A stretch of DNA of 64,000 bases from Streptomyces qinglanensis (GTDB lineage: Bacteria; Actinomycetota; Actinomycetes; Streptomycetales; Streptomycetaceae): contig NZ_FOGO01000020.1 in NCBI RefSeq assembly GCF_900111245.1, positions 62,001-126,000 on the forward strand. The letters are read 5' to 3'. The position numbers and the translations under genes are program-made. Shown here in pieces: positions 20,552 through 29,903 of the stretch (its first letter is position 1; the number at the start of each line of letters is the position of its first letter). Below the pieces are notes generated by a model. It made no database searches. It had not been told where the DNA came from and was given only the letters and a program-made list of their open reading frames with translations.

Positions 20552-21968
20552 CGTCAGCCCCCTTGCTCTCGGTGGTTGCGTCAGTAGCGGTGGTCGTCCC
20601 GCCTGCCTGGGCTCCGACCGGCTCCGGCTCCCGGCCGCGCTCGGCACGCGAGGGGCGCCGCGGCACCGGCGGCAGCGTCTGCCCCGGCAGCGGTGGTACG
20701 GGATAGCCGCCCGCCATCGGGTCGAACGGCTTGTCGGGGGCGGCCGCCTCGTCCTGCTCCTCGTCGGCACCGCCGCGGAAGAAGTCCACGACGAAGGTGA
20801 TCAGCAGCAGCGCCAGGGCGGTCCCCGCGACCCAGTAGACGACCTCGCTGTAGTCCCAGCCCTCGTTGCGCATGGCGCGGACGGTGGCCACGAGCATCAG
20901 CCACACCAGCGCGACCGGGATCAGCACCTTCCAGCCGAGCTTCATGAACTGGTCGTAGCGCACCCGGGGCAGCGTGCCGCGGATCCAGATGAAGACGAAG
21001 ATCAGCACGACGAGCTTGGCGGTGAACCACAGGATCGGCCACCAGCCGTGGTTGGCGCCCGCCCACCAGGTGGAGATCGGCGCCGGGGCGCGCCAGCCGC
21101 CCAGGAAGAGGGTGACCGCGAGCGCGGAGACCGTCACCACGTGGATGTACTCGGTCAGCATGAACATCGCGAACTTGATCGAGCTGTACTCGGTCTGGAA
21201 GCCCGCGACCAGGTCGCCCTCGGACTCCGGCATGTCGAAGGGCGCCCGGTGCGCTTCGCCCACCATCGAGACCAGGTAGATCAGGAAGGAGACCGGCAGC
21301 AGATAGGCGAACCAGCCGTCCGCCTGCTCGCCGACGATCGTCGAGGTGGACATCGAACCGGAGTAGAGGAAGACCGCGGCGAAGCTGAGCCCCATCGCGA
21401 TCTCGTAGCTGATGATCTGGGCCGTGGCCCGGACCCCGCCCAGCAGCGGATACGTCGAACCGGACGACCAGCCGGCCAGCACCACGCCGTAGGAGGCGAT
21501 GGACGCTGTGGCCAGGATGAAGAGGACGGCCACCGGCATGTCGGTGAGCTGCATCGGCGTACGGTGGCCGAAGATCGAGATCTCGTTGTCCGCGGGCCCG
21601 AACGGGATGACCGCGATCGCCATGAAGGCCGGCACGGCGCCGATCACCGGTGCCAGCAGATAGACCAGCTTGTCGCTGCCCTTGACGATGATGTCTTCCT
21701 TGAGCATCAGCTTCACGCCGTCGGCGAGCGACTGGAGCATGCCCCAGGGGCCGTGCCGGTTGGGGCCGACGCGCAGCTGCATCCAGCCGACGATCTTCCG
21801 CTCGAAGACGATGGAGATCAGCACCGTCAGCATCAGGAACGCGAAGCAGAAGACGGCCTTCAGGGCGACCAGCCAGAACGGGTCCGTGCCGAACATCGAC
21901 AGGTCCTCGGCGGCCAGCCGCGGCATTCCGGCGAACGGATCCTGCGGACTCAGCGTCGCGGCGCTCAT
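20544..21968 (-). CDS. nuoH: NADH-quinone oxidoreductase subunit H
   Basis: Membrane subunit that forms the quinone-binding site with NuoB and NuoD (474 residues). Diagnostic blocks are FERKIVGWMQLRVGPNRHGPWGMLQSLADGVKL from about residue 55, VGEAHRAPFDMPESEGDLVAGFQTEYSS near 235 (acidic loop), and WIRGTLPRVRYDQFMKLGWK near 345. About eight transmembrane helices. After about residue 405 comes a Pro/Ala-rich cytoplasmic tail of 70 residues that E. coli NuoH (325 residues) lacks. The ATG overlaps the nuoG stop (ATGA). Confidence 0.96.
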   Translation of the reverse strand: MSAATLSPQDPFAGMPRLAAEDLSMFGTDPFWLVALKAVFCFAFLMLTVLISIVFERKIVGWMQLRVGPNRHGPWGMLQSLADGVKLMLKEDIIVKGSDKLVYLLAPVIGAVPAFMAIAVIPFGPADNEISIFGHRTPMQLTDMPVAVLFILATASIASYGVVLAGWSSGSTYPLLGGVRATAQIISYEIAMGLSFAAVFLYSGSMSTSTIVGEQADGWFAYLLPVSFLIYLVSMVGEAHRAPFDMPESEGDLVAGFQTEYSSIKFAMFMLTEYIHVVTVSALAVTLFLGGWRAPAPISTWWAGANHGWWPILWFTAKLVVLIFVFIWIRGTLPRVRYDQFMKLGWKVLIPVALVWLMLVATVRAMRNEGWDYSEVVYWVAGTALALLLITFVVDFFRGGADEEQDEAAAPDKPFDPMAGGYPVPPLPGQTLPPVPRRPSRAERGREPEPVGAQAGGTTTATDATTESKGADGA

Positions 21969-24478
21969 GCGCCCACCTCCTGCGTGTTCTCCCGCTCGGC
22001 GGCGTCCGCCGGAGCGATCCGCACCACGTCACCGGGGAGCGCCCCGGTGTCGGCCGGGACACCGGAGCCGACCGAGTTGAGCGGCAGCCACACGACCCGG
22101 TCGGGCATCCCGGTCACCTGGACCGGCAGCCGCACCGCACCGCGCGGACCGCTGACCGACAGCAGGTCGCCGTCCCGGACGCCGACCTCCTCGGCGGTCG
22201 CCGCGGACACCCGGGCGAGCGCCGCGTGCCGGGTACCGGCCAGCGCCTCGTCGCCCTCCTGCAGCCGGCCCTGGTCGAGCAGCAGCCGGTGCCCGGAGAG
22301 CACCGCCTCGCCGGTGCGCGGCTGCGGCACGCTGCGCGTCGCGGGGGCCGCTGCGGCGGTGCCCGCACCGCCGGAGCGGTGTCCCAGCCGGTCGAGTTCG
22401 CCGCGCACCGTGCGCACGTCCGGCAGTCCGAGGTGCACATCGAGTGCGTCCGCGAGCATGTGCAGCACCCGGGCGTCGGGCTGCGCGTGCCGGCGGGTCA
22501 TCTGGTCGGGCTTGAGCGCGGCGTCGAACAGCCGCAGCCGTCCCTCCCAGTTGAGGAAGGTGCCGGACTTCTCCGCCGCCGCCGACACCGGCAGCACCAC
22601 ATCGGCCAGCTCGGTCACGGCGCCGGGCCGCAGCTCCAGGCTGACCAGGAAGTCCACGGCCTCCAGCGCCTGCCGGGCCCGGACCGGGTCGGGCAGGTCC
22701 TCGACCCCGACCCCGCCGACGACCAGCGCGGACAGCTCGCCCTCGGCGGCGGCCTCGACGATCTGCCCGGTGTCGCGGCCCGGCTGCGCGGGCAGTTCGG
22801 CGACCCCCCAGGCGCGGGCGACCTCCGCACGCGCCTCCTCGCTCGCGACCGGCCGGGCCCCGGGCAGCAGCCCCGGCAGGCAGCCCGCCTCGACCGCGCC
22901 CCGCTCACCCGCCCGGCGCGGCACCCACACCAGCGTGGCGTTGGTGGCGGCCGCGGTGCGGACGGCGGCGGTGAGAGCGCCCGGCACGGTGGCCAGCCGC
23001 TCCCCGACCAGGATCAGCGAACCCTCGCCGCGCAGCGCCTCGGCCGCCGCGGCGCCCTGCTCCTCCAGCCCGACGCCGCCCGCGAGCGCGTCCAGCCACT
23101 CGGTCTCGGTGCCGGGTGCGGCGGGCAGCAGGGTACCGCCCGCCTTCTCCAGCCCGCGGGTGGCGTGGCTCGCCAGCGCGAAGGTGCGCTGCCCGTGCTT
23201 GCGCCAGGCTTTGCGCAGCCGCAGGAAGACGCCGGGCGCCTCCTCCTCCGCCTCGAGTCCGGCCAGCAGGACCGCGGGCGCGGCCTCCAGCGCCGTGTAG
23301 CTGACCCCGGTGCCGTCCAGGTCCCGGCCGCGGCCCGCCACCTGGGCGGCGAGGAAGGCGGCTTCCTCGGCCGAGTGCGGCCGGGCGCGGAAGTCGATGT
23401 CGTTGGTGCGCAGCGCCACCCGGGCGAACTTCGCGTACGCGTAGGCGTCCTCGACGGTGACCCGGCCGCCGGTCAGCACTCCGGCCCGGCCCCGGGCCCC
23501 GGCCAGCCCGAGCGCCGCGGCCTCCAGCGCCTCCGGCCAGCTCGCGGGGGCCAGTTCCCCGTCGCTGCCGCGGACCAGCGGGGTGTGCAGCCGGTCGGGG
23601 CGCTGCGCGTAGCGGAACCCGAAGCGGCCCTTGTCGCACAGCCACTCCTCGTTGACCTCCGGGTCGTTCTCGGCCAGCCGCCGCATGACCTTGCCGCGCC
23701 GGTGGTCGTGCCGGACGGCGCAGCCCCCCGCGCAGTGCTCGCAGACACCGGGCGAGGAGACCAGGTCGAAGGGGCGGGAGCGGAACCGGTAGGCGGCCGA
23801 GGTGAGCGCGCCGACCGGGCAGATCTGGATGGTGTTCCCGGAGAAGTACGACTGGAAGGGCTCGTCCTCGCCGGTGCCGACCTGCTGCAGGGCGCCGCGC
23901 TCCAGCAGCTCGATCATCGGGTCGCCCGCGACCTGGTTGGAGAAGCGGGTGCAGCGCGCGCACAGCACGCAGCGCTCGCGGTCCAGCAGCACCTGGGTGG
24001 AGACGGCGACGGGCTTGGCGAAGGTGCGCTTGCGGCCCTCGAACCGGGAGTCGGCCTGGCCGTGTGACATCGCCTGGTTCTGCAGCGGGCACTCGCCGCC
24101 CTTGTCGCAGACCGGGCAGTCCAGCGGGTGGTTGATGAGCAGCAGCTCCATCACCCCGTGCTGGGCCTTGCTCGCCACCTCGGAGGTGAGGTGCGTCCTG
24201 ACGACCATGCCGTCGGTGCACTGGATGGTGCAGGAGGCCATCGGCTTGCGCTGGCCCTCCACCTCCACGATGCACTGCCGGCAGGCCCCCGCGGGGTCGA
24301 GCAGCGGGTGGTCGCAGAAGCGGGGGATCTCGATGCCGAGCTGCTCGGCGGCGCGGATCACCAAGGTGCCCTTGGGGACGGAGATCTGGGCGCCGTCGAT
24401 GGTCAGCGACACGAGGTCTTCGGGCGGCGGGGCGACCTCCCCTCCCCCTCCGGAGGCAGCAGGAGTGGTGACGGTCAC
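21965..24478 (-). CDS. nuoG: NADH-quinone oxidoreductase subunit G
   Basis: Iron-sulfur subunit of the NADH-dehydrogenase module (837 residues). [2Fe-2S] N1b ligands are in FCDHPLLDPAGACRQC near residue 55; the His-coordinated cluster N5 in HPLDCPVCDKGGECPLQ near 117; N4 in CVLCARCTRF near 168 and CPVGAL near 220. The extra cluster N7 is also present: CEHCAGGC near 245 plus WLCDKGRFG near 280. A molybdopterin-oxidoreductase-like domain without active cofactor residues fills the rest. The GTG at 24478 overlaps the nuoF stop and is preceded by GGAGGTGAAC; the longer upstream frame is a shadow of nuoF. Confidence 0.95.
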   Translation of the reverse strand: MTVTTPAASGGGGEVAPPPEDLVSLTIDGAQISVPKGTLVIRAAEQLGIEIPRFCDHPLLDPAGACRQCIVEVEGQRKPMASCTIQCTDGMVVRTHLTSEVASKAQHGVMELLLINHPLDCPVCDKGGECPLQNQAMSHGQADSRFEGRKRTFAKPVAVSTQVLLDRERCVLCARCTRFSNQVAGDPMIELLERGALQQVGTGEDEPFQSYFSGNTIQICPVGALTSAAYRFRSRPFDLVSSPGVCEHCAGGCAVRHDHRRGKVMRRLAENDPEVNEEWLCDKGRFGFRYAQRPDRLHTPLVRGSDGELAPASWPEALEAAALGLAGARGRAGVLTGGRVTVEDAYAYAKFARVALRTNDIDFRARPHSAEEAAFLAAQVAGRGRDLDGTGVSYTALEAAPAVLLAGLEAEEEAPGVFLRLRKAWRKHGQRTFALASHATRGLEKAGGTLLPAAPGTETEWLDALAGGVGLEEQGAAAAEALRGEGSLILVGERLATVPGALTAAVRTAAATNATLVWVPRRAGERGAVEAGCLPGLLPGARPVASEEARAEVARAWGVAELPAQPGRDTGQIVEAAAEGELSALVVGGVGVEDLPDPVRARQALEAVDFLVSLELRPGAVTELADVVLPVSAAAEKSGTFLNWEGRLRLFDAALKPDQMTRRHAQPDARVLHMLADALDVHLGLPDVRTVRGELDRLGHRSGGAGTAAAAPATRSVPQPRTGEAVLSGHRLLLDQGRLQEGDEALAGTRHAALARVSAATAEEVGVRDGDLLSVSGPRGAVRLPVQVTGMPDRVVWLPLNSVGSGVPADTGALPGDVVRIAPADAAERENTQEVGA

Positions 24479-25872
24479 GCGTTCACCTCCAGGTGAGCGG
24501 AGCTGGGGTCGTCGCCCCACACGGTGGACTTCTCGGGGTCGAAGGGGCAGCCGCGGCCCGCGAGGTGGGCTTCGTACTCGTCGCGGAAGTACTGCAGCGA
24601 GGAGAAGATCGGCGACGCCGCTCCGTCGCCCAGGGCGCAGAAGGACTTGCCGTTGATGTTGTCGGCGATGTCGGCGATCTTGTCCAGGTCGGCCCGGCCC
24701 GCCTTGCCCGCCTCGATGTCCCGGAGCAGTTGGACGAGCCAGTAGGTGCCCTCCCGGCAGGGGGTGCACTTGCCGCAGGACTCGTGCGCGTAGAACTCGG
24801 TCCAGCGAGTGACGGCCCGCACCACGCAGGTGGTCTCGTCGAAGCACTGGAGCGCCTTGGTGCCGAGCATGGAACCGGCGCCGCCGACGCCCTCGTAGTC
24901 GAGGGGCACGTCCAGGTGCTCGTCGGTGAGCATCGGGGTGGAGGAGCCGCCGGGGGTCCAGAACTTCAGCCGGTGCCCGGGCCGCATGCCGCCGCTCATG
25001 TCCAGGAGCTGGCGCAGGGTGATGCCCAGCGGCGCCTCGTACTGGCCGGGGCGGGCGACGTGCCCGCTGAGCGAGTAGAGGGTGAAGCCGGGGGACTTCT
25101 CGCTGCCCAGCGAGCGGAACCAGTCCTTGCCCCGGTCCACGAGGGCGGGAACCGAGGCGATGGACTCGACGTTGTTCACCACGGTGGGGCAGGCGTACAG
25201 CCCGGCGACGGCCGGGAAGGGGGGACGCAGCCGGGGCTGGCCGCGGCGGCCTTCGAGCGAGTCGAGGAGCGCGGTCTCCTCACCGCAGATGTAGGCGCCG
25301 GCTCCCGCGTGCACGGTGAGTTCCAGGTCCTTGCCCGGGCCCAGCGCGTCCGGGCCGAGATAGCCCGCCTCGCGCGCCTCCCGCACGGCCAGGTGCAGCC
25401 GGCGCAGCACGGGGACGACCTCGCCGCGCAGATAGATGAAGGCGTGGTGGGAGCGGATCGCGTGGCAGGCGATCACGATGCCCTCGATCAGCGAGTGCGG
25501 GTTGGCGAACAGCAGCGGGATGTCCTTGCAGGTGCCCGGTTCGGACTCGTCGGCGTTGACGACGAGGTAGTGCGGCTTGCCGTCGCCCTGCGGGATGAAC
25601 TGCCACTTCATCCCGGTCGGGAAGCCGGCGCCGCCGCGGCCGCGCAGGCCCGCTTCCTTGACGTAGGCGATCAGGTCGTCGGGGTCCATGGCCAGCGCCT
25701 TGGGCAGCGCCTGGTAGCCGCCGTGCCGCCGGTAGCCGGCCAGCGTGTAGGAGTCCGACTCGTCCCAGTGCGCGGACAGCACCGGGGTGAGCAGCTTCTG
25801 CGGATCGGCCGCGCCGCCGGCCGGCTGCGGGGAGGCACCGTCCTGTCCGCCGTCGTGAGTCACTGCCGTCAC
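24475..25872 (-). CDS. nuoF: NADH-quinone oxidoreductase subunit F
   Basis: NADH- and FMN-binding subunit with [4Fe-4S] cluster N3 (465 residues). The NADH/FMN glycine loop is LRGRGGAGFPTGMKW near residue 75, with NADESEPGTCKD near 104 and GAGAYICGEETALLDSLEG near 190. The N3 ligands are CGKCTPCREG near 370 and the Cys in GKSFCALGDGA near 415. The first 25 residues are a low-complexity extension. The GTG at 25872 overlaps the nuoE stop (GTGA). Partner of NuoE and NuoG in the electron-input module. Confidence 0.96.
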   Translation of the reverse strand: MTAVTHDGGQDGASPQPAGGAADPQKLLTPVLSAHWDESDSYTLAGYRRHGGYQALPKALAMDPDDLIAYVKEAGLRGRGGAGFPTGMKWQFIPQGDGKPHYLVVNADESEPGTCKDIPLLFANPHSLIEGIVIACHAIRSHHAFIYLRGEVVPVLRRLHLAVREAREAGYLGPDALGPGKDLELTVHAGAGAYICGEETALLDSLEGRRGQPRLRPPFPAVAGLYACPTVVNNVESIASVPALVDRGKDWFRSLGSEKSPGFTLYSLSGHVARPGQYEAPLGITLRQLLDMSGGMRPGHRLKFWTPGGSSTPMLTDEHLDVPLDYEGVGGAGSMLGTKALQCFDETTCVVRAVTRWTEFYAHESCGKCTPCREGTYWLVQLLRDIEAGKAGRADLDKIADIADNINGKSFCALGDGAASPIFSSLQYFRDEYEAHLAGRGCPFDPEKSTVWGDDPSSAHLEVNA

Positions 25873-26599
25873 TTCCCCTCCTCGTCGGATGCCGCCTCGC
25901 GCGGGGCGACGACGCCCGGGGTGCTCTCGCCCTTGGCCAGCCGCAGCCCGGCCAGCGAGGCGGGGCCCGCGCTGCCGGACGCCTCCACCGCGCCGGGCCG
26001 CTCGTCGGAGAAGCCGGCCAGCACCCGCGCGGTCTGCTTGAAGGTGCACAGCGGCGCACCGCGGGTGGGGGTGACCTCGCGGCCCGCGCGCAGGTCGTCG
26101 ACGAGGGCGCGGGCGCTGTCGGGGGTCTGGTTGTCGAAGAACTCCCAGTTGACCATCACGACCGGTGCGAAGTCGCAGGCGGCGTTGCACTCGATGTGCT
26201 CGAGCGTGACCTTGCCGTCCTCGGTGGTCTCCCCCTCGCCCACTCCCAGGTGTTCGCGCAGCGCGGCGTGGATGGCGTCGCCGCCCATGACCGCGCACAG
26301 CGTGTTGGTGCACACCCCGACCTGGTAGTCGCCGGACGCCTTGCGCCGGTACATGGAGTAGAAGGTGGCGACCGCGTTGACCTCGGCCGTGGTCAGCTCC
26401 AGCACCTCGGCGCAGAAGCGCTGTCCGGTGCGGGTGACATGCCCCTCCTCGGACTGCACCAGATGCAGCAGCGGCAGCAGCGCGGAGCGGCTGTCCGGGT
26501 AGCGGGCGACGATCTCGCGCGCGTCCGCCTCCAGCCGCTCGCGTACCTCGGCGGGGTAGTCGGGCGCGGGCATCTCGGGGATGCCGATCTCGATGCTGG

Positions 26600-26603
<4 letters not shown>
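25869..26603 (-). CDS. nuoE: NADH-quinone oxidoreductase subunit E
   Basis: [2Fe-2S] (N1a) subunit of the NADH-oxidising module (244 residues). The thioredoxin-like domain carries the ligands CTNTLC near residue 98 and CNAACDFAP near 139, and FYSMYRRKASG near 81 is typical. E. coli NuoE has 166 residues; here a hydrophilic tail of some 50 residues follows after about 190. The GTG at 26603 overlaps the nuoD stop (GTGA). The longer in-frame extension upstream runs through nuoD and is not real. Confidence 0.95.
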
Positions 26604-27931
<1,328 letters not shown>

Positions 27932-28681
27932 TTAGCTGTACGACCTCCGCTGGTCAGGAGCGGGAATCTGGGCGCCCTTGTACTCGACGGGGATACCGCC
28001 GAGCGGATAGTCCTTGCGCTGCGGGAAGCCCTGCCAGTCGTCCGGCATCAGGATCCGGGTCAGCGCCGGATGGCCGTCGAAGATCAGACCGAAGAAGTCG
28101 TAGGTCTCGCGCTCGTGCCAGTCGTTCGTCGGATAGATGTCGACGGTCGAGGGGACGTGCGGATCCGCGTCCGGCGCGCTGACCTCCATGCGGATCAGCC
28201 GGTTGTGGGTGATCGAGCGCAGGTGGTAGACGGCGTGCAGCTCGCGCCCCGCGTCCTCCGGGTAGTGGACGCCGCTGACCCCGGTGCACAGCTCGAAGCG
28301 GAGCGCCGGGTCGTCCCGCAGGATGCGGGCCGTACGCGACAGGTGGCCGCGGGCGACGTGGAAGGTCAGCTCGCCGCGGTCCACCACCGTCCGCTCGATG
28401 ACCTGCTCGGGGTCCAGCCCCTGCTCCTCCAGGGCACCCTCCAGCTCGTCGGCGACCTCGTCGAACCAGCCGCCGTAGGGCCGGGAGCTGCCGCCGGGCA
28501 GCCGCACGGTCCGCACCAGTCCGCCGTAGCCGGAGGTGTCCCCGCCGTTGCGGGCGCCGAACATCCCGCGGCGCACCGCGATGACCTCGCCGGTGTCCCC
28601 CGGCGGCACGGGCAGCGACTCCTCCGCGCGCTGGGCCGGATCGTTCTCGAAGGGCGCCTTGGGACGCTTCTCGTCACTCAT
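27932..28681 (-). CDS. nuoC: NADH-quinone oxidoreductase subunit C
   Basis: 30-kDa peripheral-arm subunit (249 residues). Diagnostic parts are LRFELCTGVSGVHYPEDAGRELHAVYHLRSI near 135-165 and the family signature ERETYDFFGLIFDGHPALTRILMPDDW near 195-222. The first 70 residues are a variable acidic/Gly region usual in actinobacteria (GMFGARNGGDTSGYGGL). The ATG at 28681 (MSDEKRPKAP) is chosen because it forms an ATGA overlap with a 30-codon ORF upstream and starts like relatives; a start 12 residues earlier would lie within the duplicated spacer. Confidence 0.95.
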   Translation of the reverse strand: MSDEKRPKAPFENDPAQRAEESLPVPPGDTGEVIAVRRGMFGARNGGDTSGYGGLVRTVRLPGGSSRPYGGWFDEVADELEGALEEQGLDPEQVIERTVVDRGELTFHVARGHLSRTARILRDDPALRFELCTGVSGVHYPEDAGRELHAVYHLRSITHNRLIRMEVSAPDADPHVPSTVDIYPTNDWHERETYDFFGLIFDGHPALTRILMPDDWQGFPQRKDYPLGGIPVEYKGAQIPAPDQRRSYS

Positions 28682-28770
28682 CCCCGCACCCCGCTCGCTT
28701 CTCCGCCCCGGCGGCACACGTCCCGCCTCGTCTCCGCCTGCGGCCCGGCAGCCGCCTGTGCGTCGCTCAC
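28678..28770 (-). CDS. Coupled 30-aa ORF, copy 2 of the nuoB-nuoC spacer duplication
   Basis: GTG-started ORF of 30 codons (starts MSDAQAAAGPQAETRR, ends ASGVRG) in the second copy of an 84-bp perfect repeat. Its start overlaps the stop of the preceding mini-ORF (GTGA) and its stop overlaps the nuoC start (ATGA), so a ribosome could pass from nuoB through both mini-ORFs to nuoC. No ribosome site stands out and the Arg/Ala-rich sequence resembles no domain I know. It may be a relic of a nuoC 5' end, since nuoC also begins MSD. Protein existence is unproven. Confidence 0.35.
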   Translation of the reverse strand: MSDAQAAAGPQAETRRDVCRRGGEASGVRG

Positions 28771-28859
28771 GCCACCACCCCGCTCGCTTCTCCGCCCCGG
28801 CGGCACACGTCCCGCCTCGTCTCCGCCTGCGGCCCGGCAGCCGCCTGTGCGTCGCTCAC
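28687..28859. repeat. 84-bp perfect direct repeat, period 89 bp, between nuoB and nuoC
   Basis: Bases 28687-28770 and 28776-28859 are identical over 84 bp, separated by 5 bp. The repeat fills the whole nuoB-nuoC spacer and reaches 4 bp into the nuoB end, so it carries the GTGA stop-start junction in each copy. Confidence 0.95.
28767..28859 (-). CDS. Coupled 30-aa ORF, copy 1 of the nuoB-nuoC spacer duplication
   Basis: GTG-started ORF of 30 codons (MSDAQAAAGPQAETRR..., ending ASGVVA) directly after nuoB: its GTG overlaps the nuoB stop (GTGA) and its own stop overlaps the start of the second mini-ORF (GTGA). The first 28 codons are identical to those of the second copy, in a different frame relative to it because the repeat period of 89 bp is not a multiple of three. 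Function unknown; may only serve translational coupling. Confidence 0.35.
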   Translation of the reverse strand: MSDAQAAAGPQAETRRDVCRRGGEASGVVA

Positions 28860-29410
28860 CGGAGCAGCCCCTTCATCTCGATCGTCGGTACCGCCTTCAG
28901 CGCCGCTTCCTCGGCCTCGCGGGCCGCTTCCTGCTGGTTGACGCCGAGTTTCGAGTGCAGGATCTTCTCGTGCAGCTTGAGAATGGAATCGAGCAGCATT
29001 TCGGGGCGCGGCGGGCATCCGGGAAGATAAATGTCGACGGGCACGATGTGGTCGACGCCCTGGACGATGGCGTAGTTGTTGAACATGCCGCCGGACGAGG
29101 CGCACACCCCCATGGAGATGACCCATTTGGGGTTCGGCATCTGGTCGTAGACCTGGCGCAGCACCGGAGCCATCTTCTGGCTGACCCGGCCCGCCACGAT
29201 CATCAGGTCGGCCTGGCGCGGCGAGCCGCGGAAGACCTCCATGCCGAACCGGGCGAGGTCGTAGCGCCCGGCGCCGGTCGTCATCATCTCGATGGCGCAG
29301 CAGGCGAGCCCGAACGTCGCCGGGAACATGGATGATTTACGTGCCGCCCCGGCCATCTTCTCGACCGTGGTGAGCAGAAAACCGCTCGGCAGTTTCTCTT
29401 CAAGTCCCAT
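28856..29410 (-). CDS. nuoB: NADH-quinone oxidoreductase subunit B
   Basis: Subunit binding [4Fe-4S] cluster N2, the last electron carrier before quinone (184 residues). The four ligands are present: the paired Cys at residues 37-38 (FGLACCAIEMM), Cys103 (SMGVCASSGG) and Cys132 (YLPGCPPRPEM). FRGSPRQADLMIVAGRVSQKM near 60-80 is also diagnostic. The C-terminus ends MKGLLR; its stop overlaps the GTG of a 30-codon ORF that is part of a tandem duplication before nuoC. Second gene of the operon, 13 bp after nuoA. Confidence 0.97.
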   Translation of the reverse strand: MGLEEKLPSGFLLTTVEKMAGAARKSSMFPATFGLACCAIEMMTTGAGRYDLARFGMEVFRGSPRQADLMIVAGRVSQKMAPVLRQVYDQMPNPKWVISMGVCASSGGMFNNYAIVQGVDHIVPVDIYLPGCPPRPEMLLDSILKLHEKILHSKLGVNQQEAAREAEEAALKAVPTIEMKGLLR

Positions 29411-29423
29411 TGCTATCCTGCCC

Positions 29424-29783
29424 CTAATCCCATTCCAGGCCGCCGCGCCGCCAGTCGTAGGCGTACGCGATACCGATGAGGGCGACGAAGACCAGCATTT
29501 CGACGAGCCCGAACATCCCGAGTGAGTCGAAATGCACGGCCCACGGGTAGAGGAAGACGATTTCGATGTCGAAGATGATGAAGAGCATCGCCGTCAGGTA
29601 GTACTTCACCGGGAAGCGGCCGCCTCCGGCCGGCTGCGGCGTCGGCTCGATGCCGCACTCGTACGCCTCCAGCTTTGCCCGGTTGTAGCGCTTGGGGCCG
29701 ACGATCGAGGCCGCGACCACGGAGAACACCGTGAACGCGGCCGCGATCGCTCCCAGTACGAGGATTGGTGTGTAGACGTTCAC
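29424..29783 (-). CDS. nuoA: NADH-quinone oxidoreductase subunit A
   Basis: First gene of the nuo operon (119 residues). Three transmembrane helices; the conserved loop KLEAYECGIEPTPQPAGGGRFPVKYY near residue 37-60 with its Cys contacts the quinone region, and MLFIIFDIEIVFLYPWAV near 71 holds the conserved acidic residues. The GTG at 29783 has GGAGACGGGAG just upstream. Expression is probably controlled by Rex: an operator-like site lies 82 bp upstream. Confidence 0.96.
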   Translation of the reverse strand: MNVYTPILVLGAIAAAFTVFSVVAASIVGPKRYNRAKLEAYECGIEPTPQPAGGGRFPVKYYLTAMLFIIFDIEIVFLYPWAVHFDSLGMFGLVEMLVFVALIGIAYAYDWRRGGLEWD

Positions 29784-29864
29784 CGCTCCCGTCTCCTTCC
29801 AGGCGTCGACTCTGACTGCCGGCAGACCGCTGGGCCGCTGCGCACCCCCACGAAGATCGCTCCT

Positions 29865-29882
29865 ATGTGAGGCAGTTCACAA
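29865..29882 (-). promoter_or_regulatory. Rex operator (ROP) upstream of nuoA
   Basis: Read on the minus strand the site is TTGTGAACTGCCTCACAT. It matches the Rex core TTGTGA-N6-TCACAA at 11 of 12 fixed positions. Rex is the NADH/NAD+-sensing repressor known to control nuo in Streptomyces coelicolor; it leaves DNA when NADH rises. The site lies just downstream of a possible -10 (TAAGAT). Confidence 0.75.
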
Positions 29883-29897
29883 GCCCTGTTCGCAGGC

Positions 29898-29903
29898 ATC
29901 TTA
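29898..29903 (-). promoter_or_regulatory. Possible -10 box of the nuo promoter
   Basis: TAAGAT on the minus strand, 16 bp before the Rex site. No good -35 hexamer is found 17-18 bp further upstream, so this is tentative. Confidence 0.35.
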
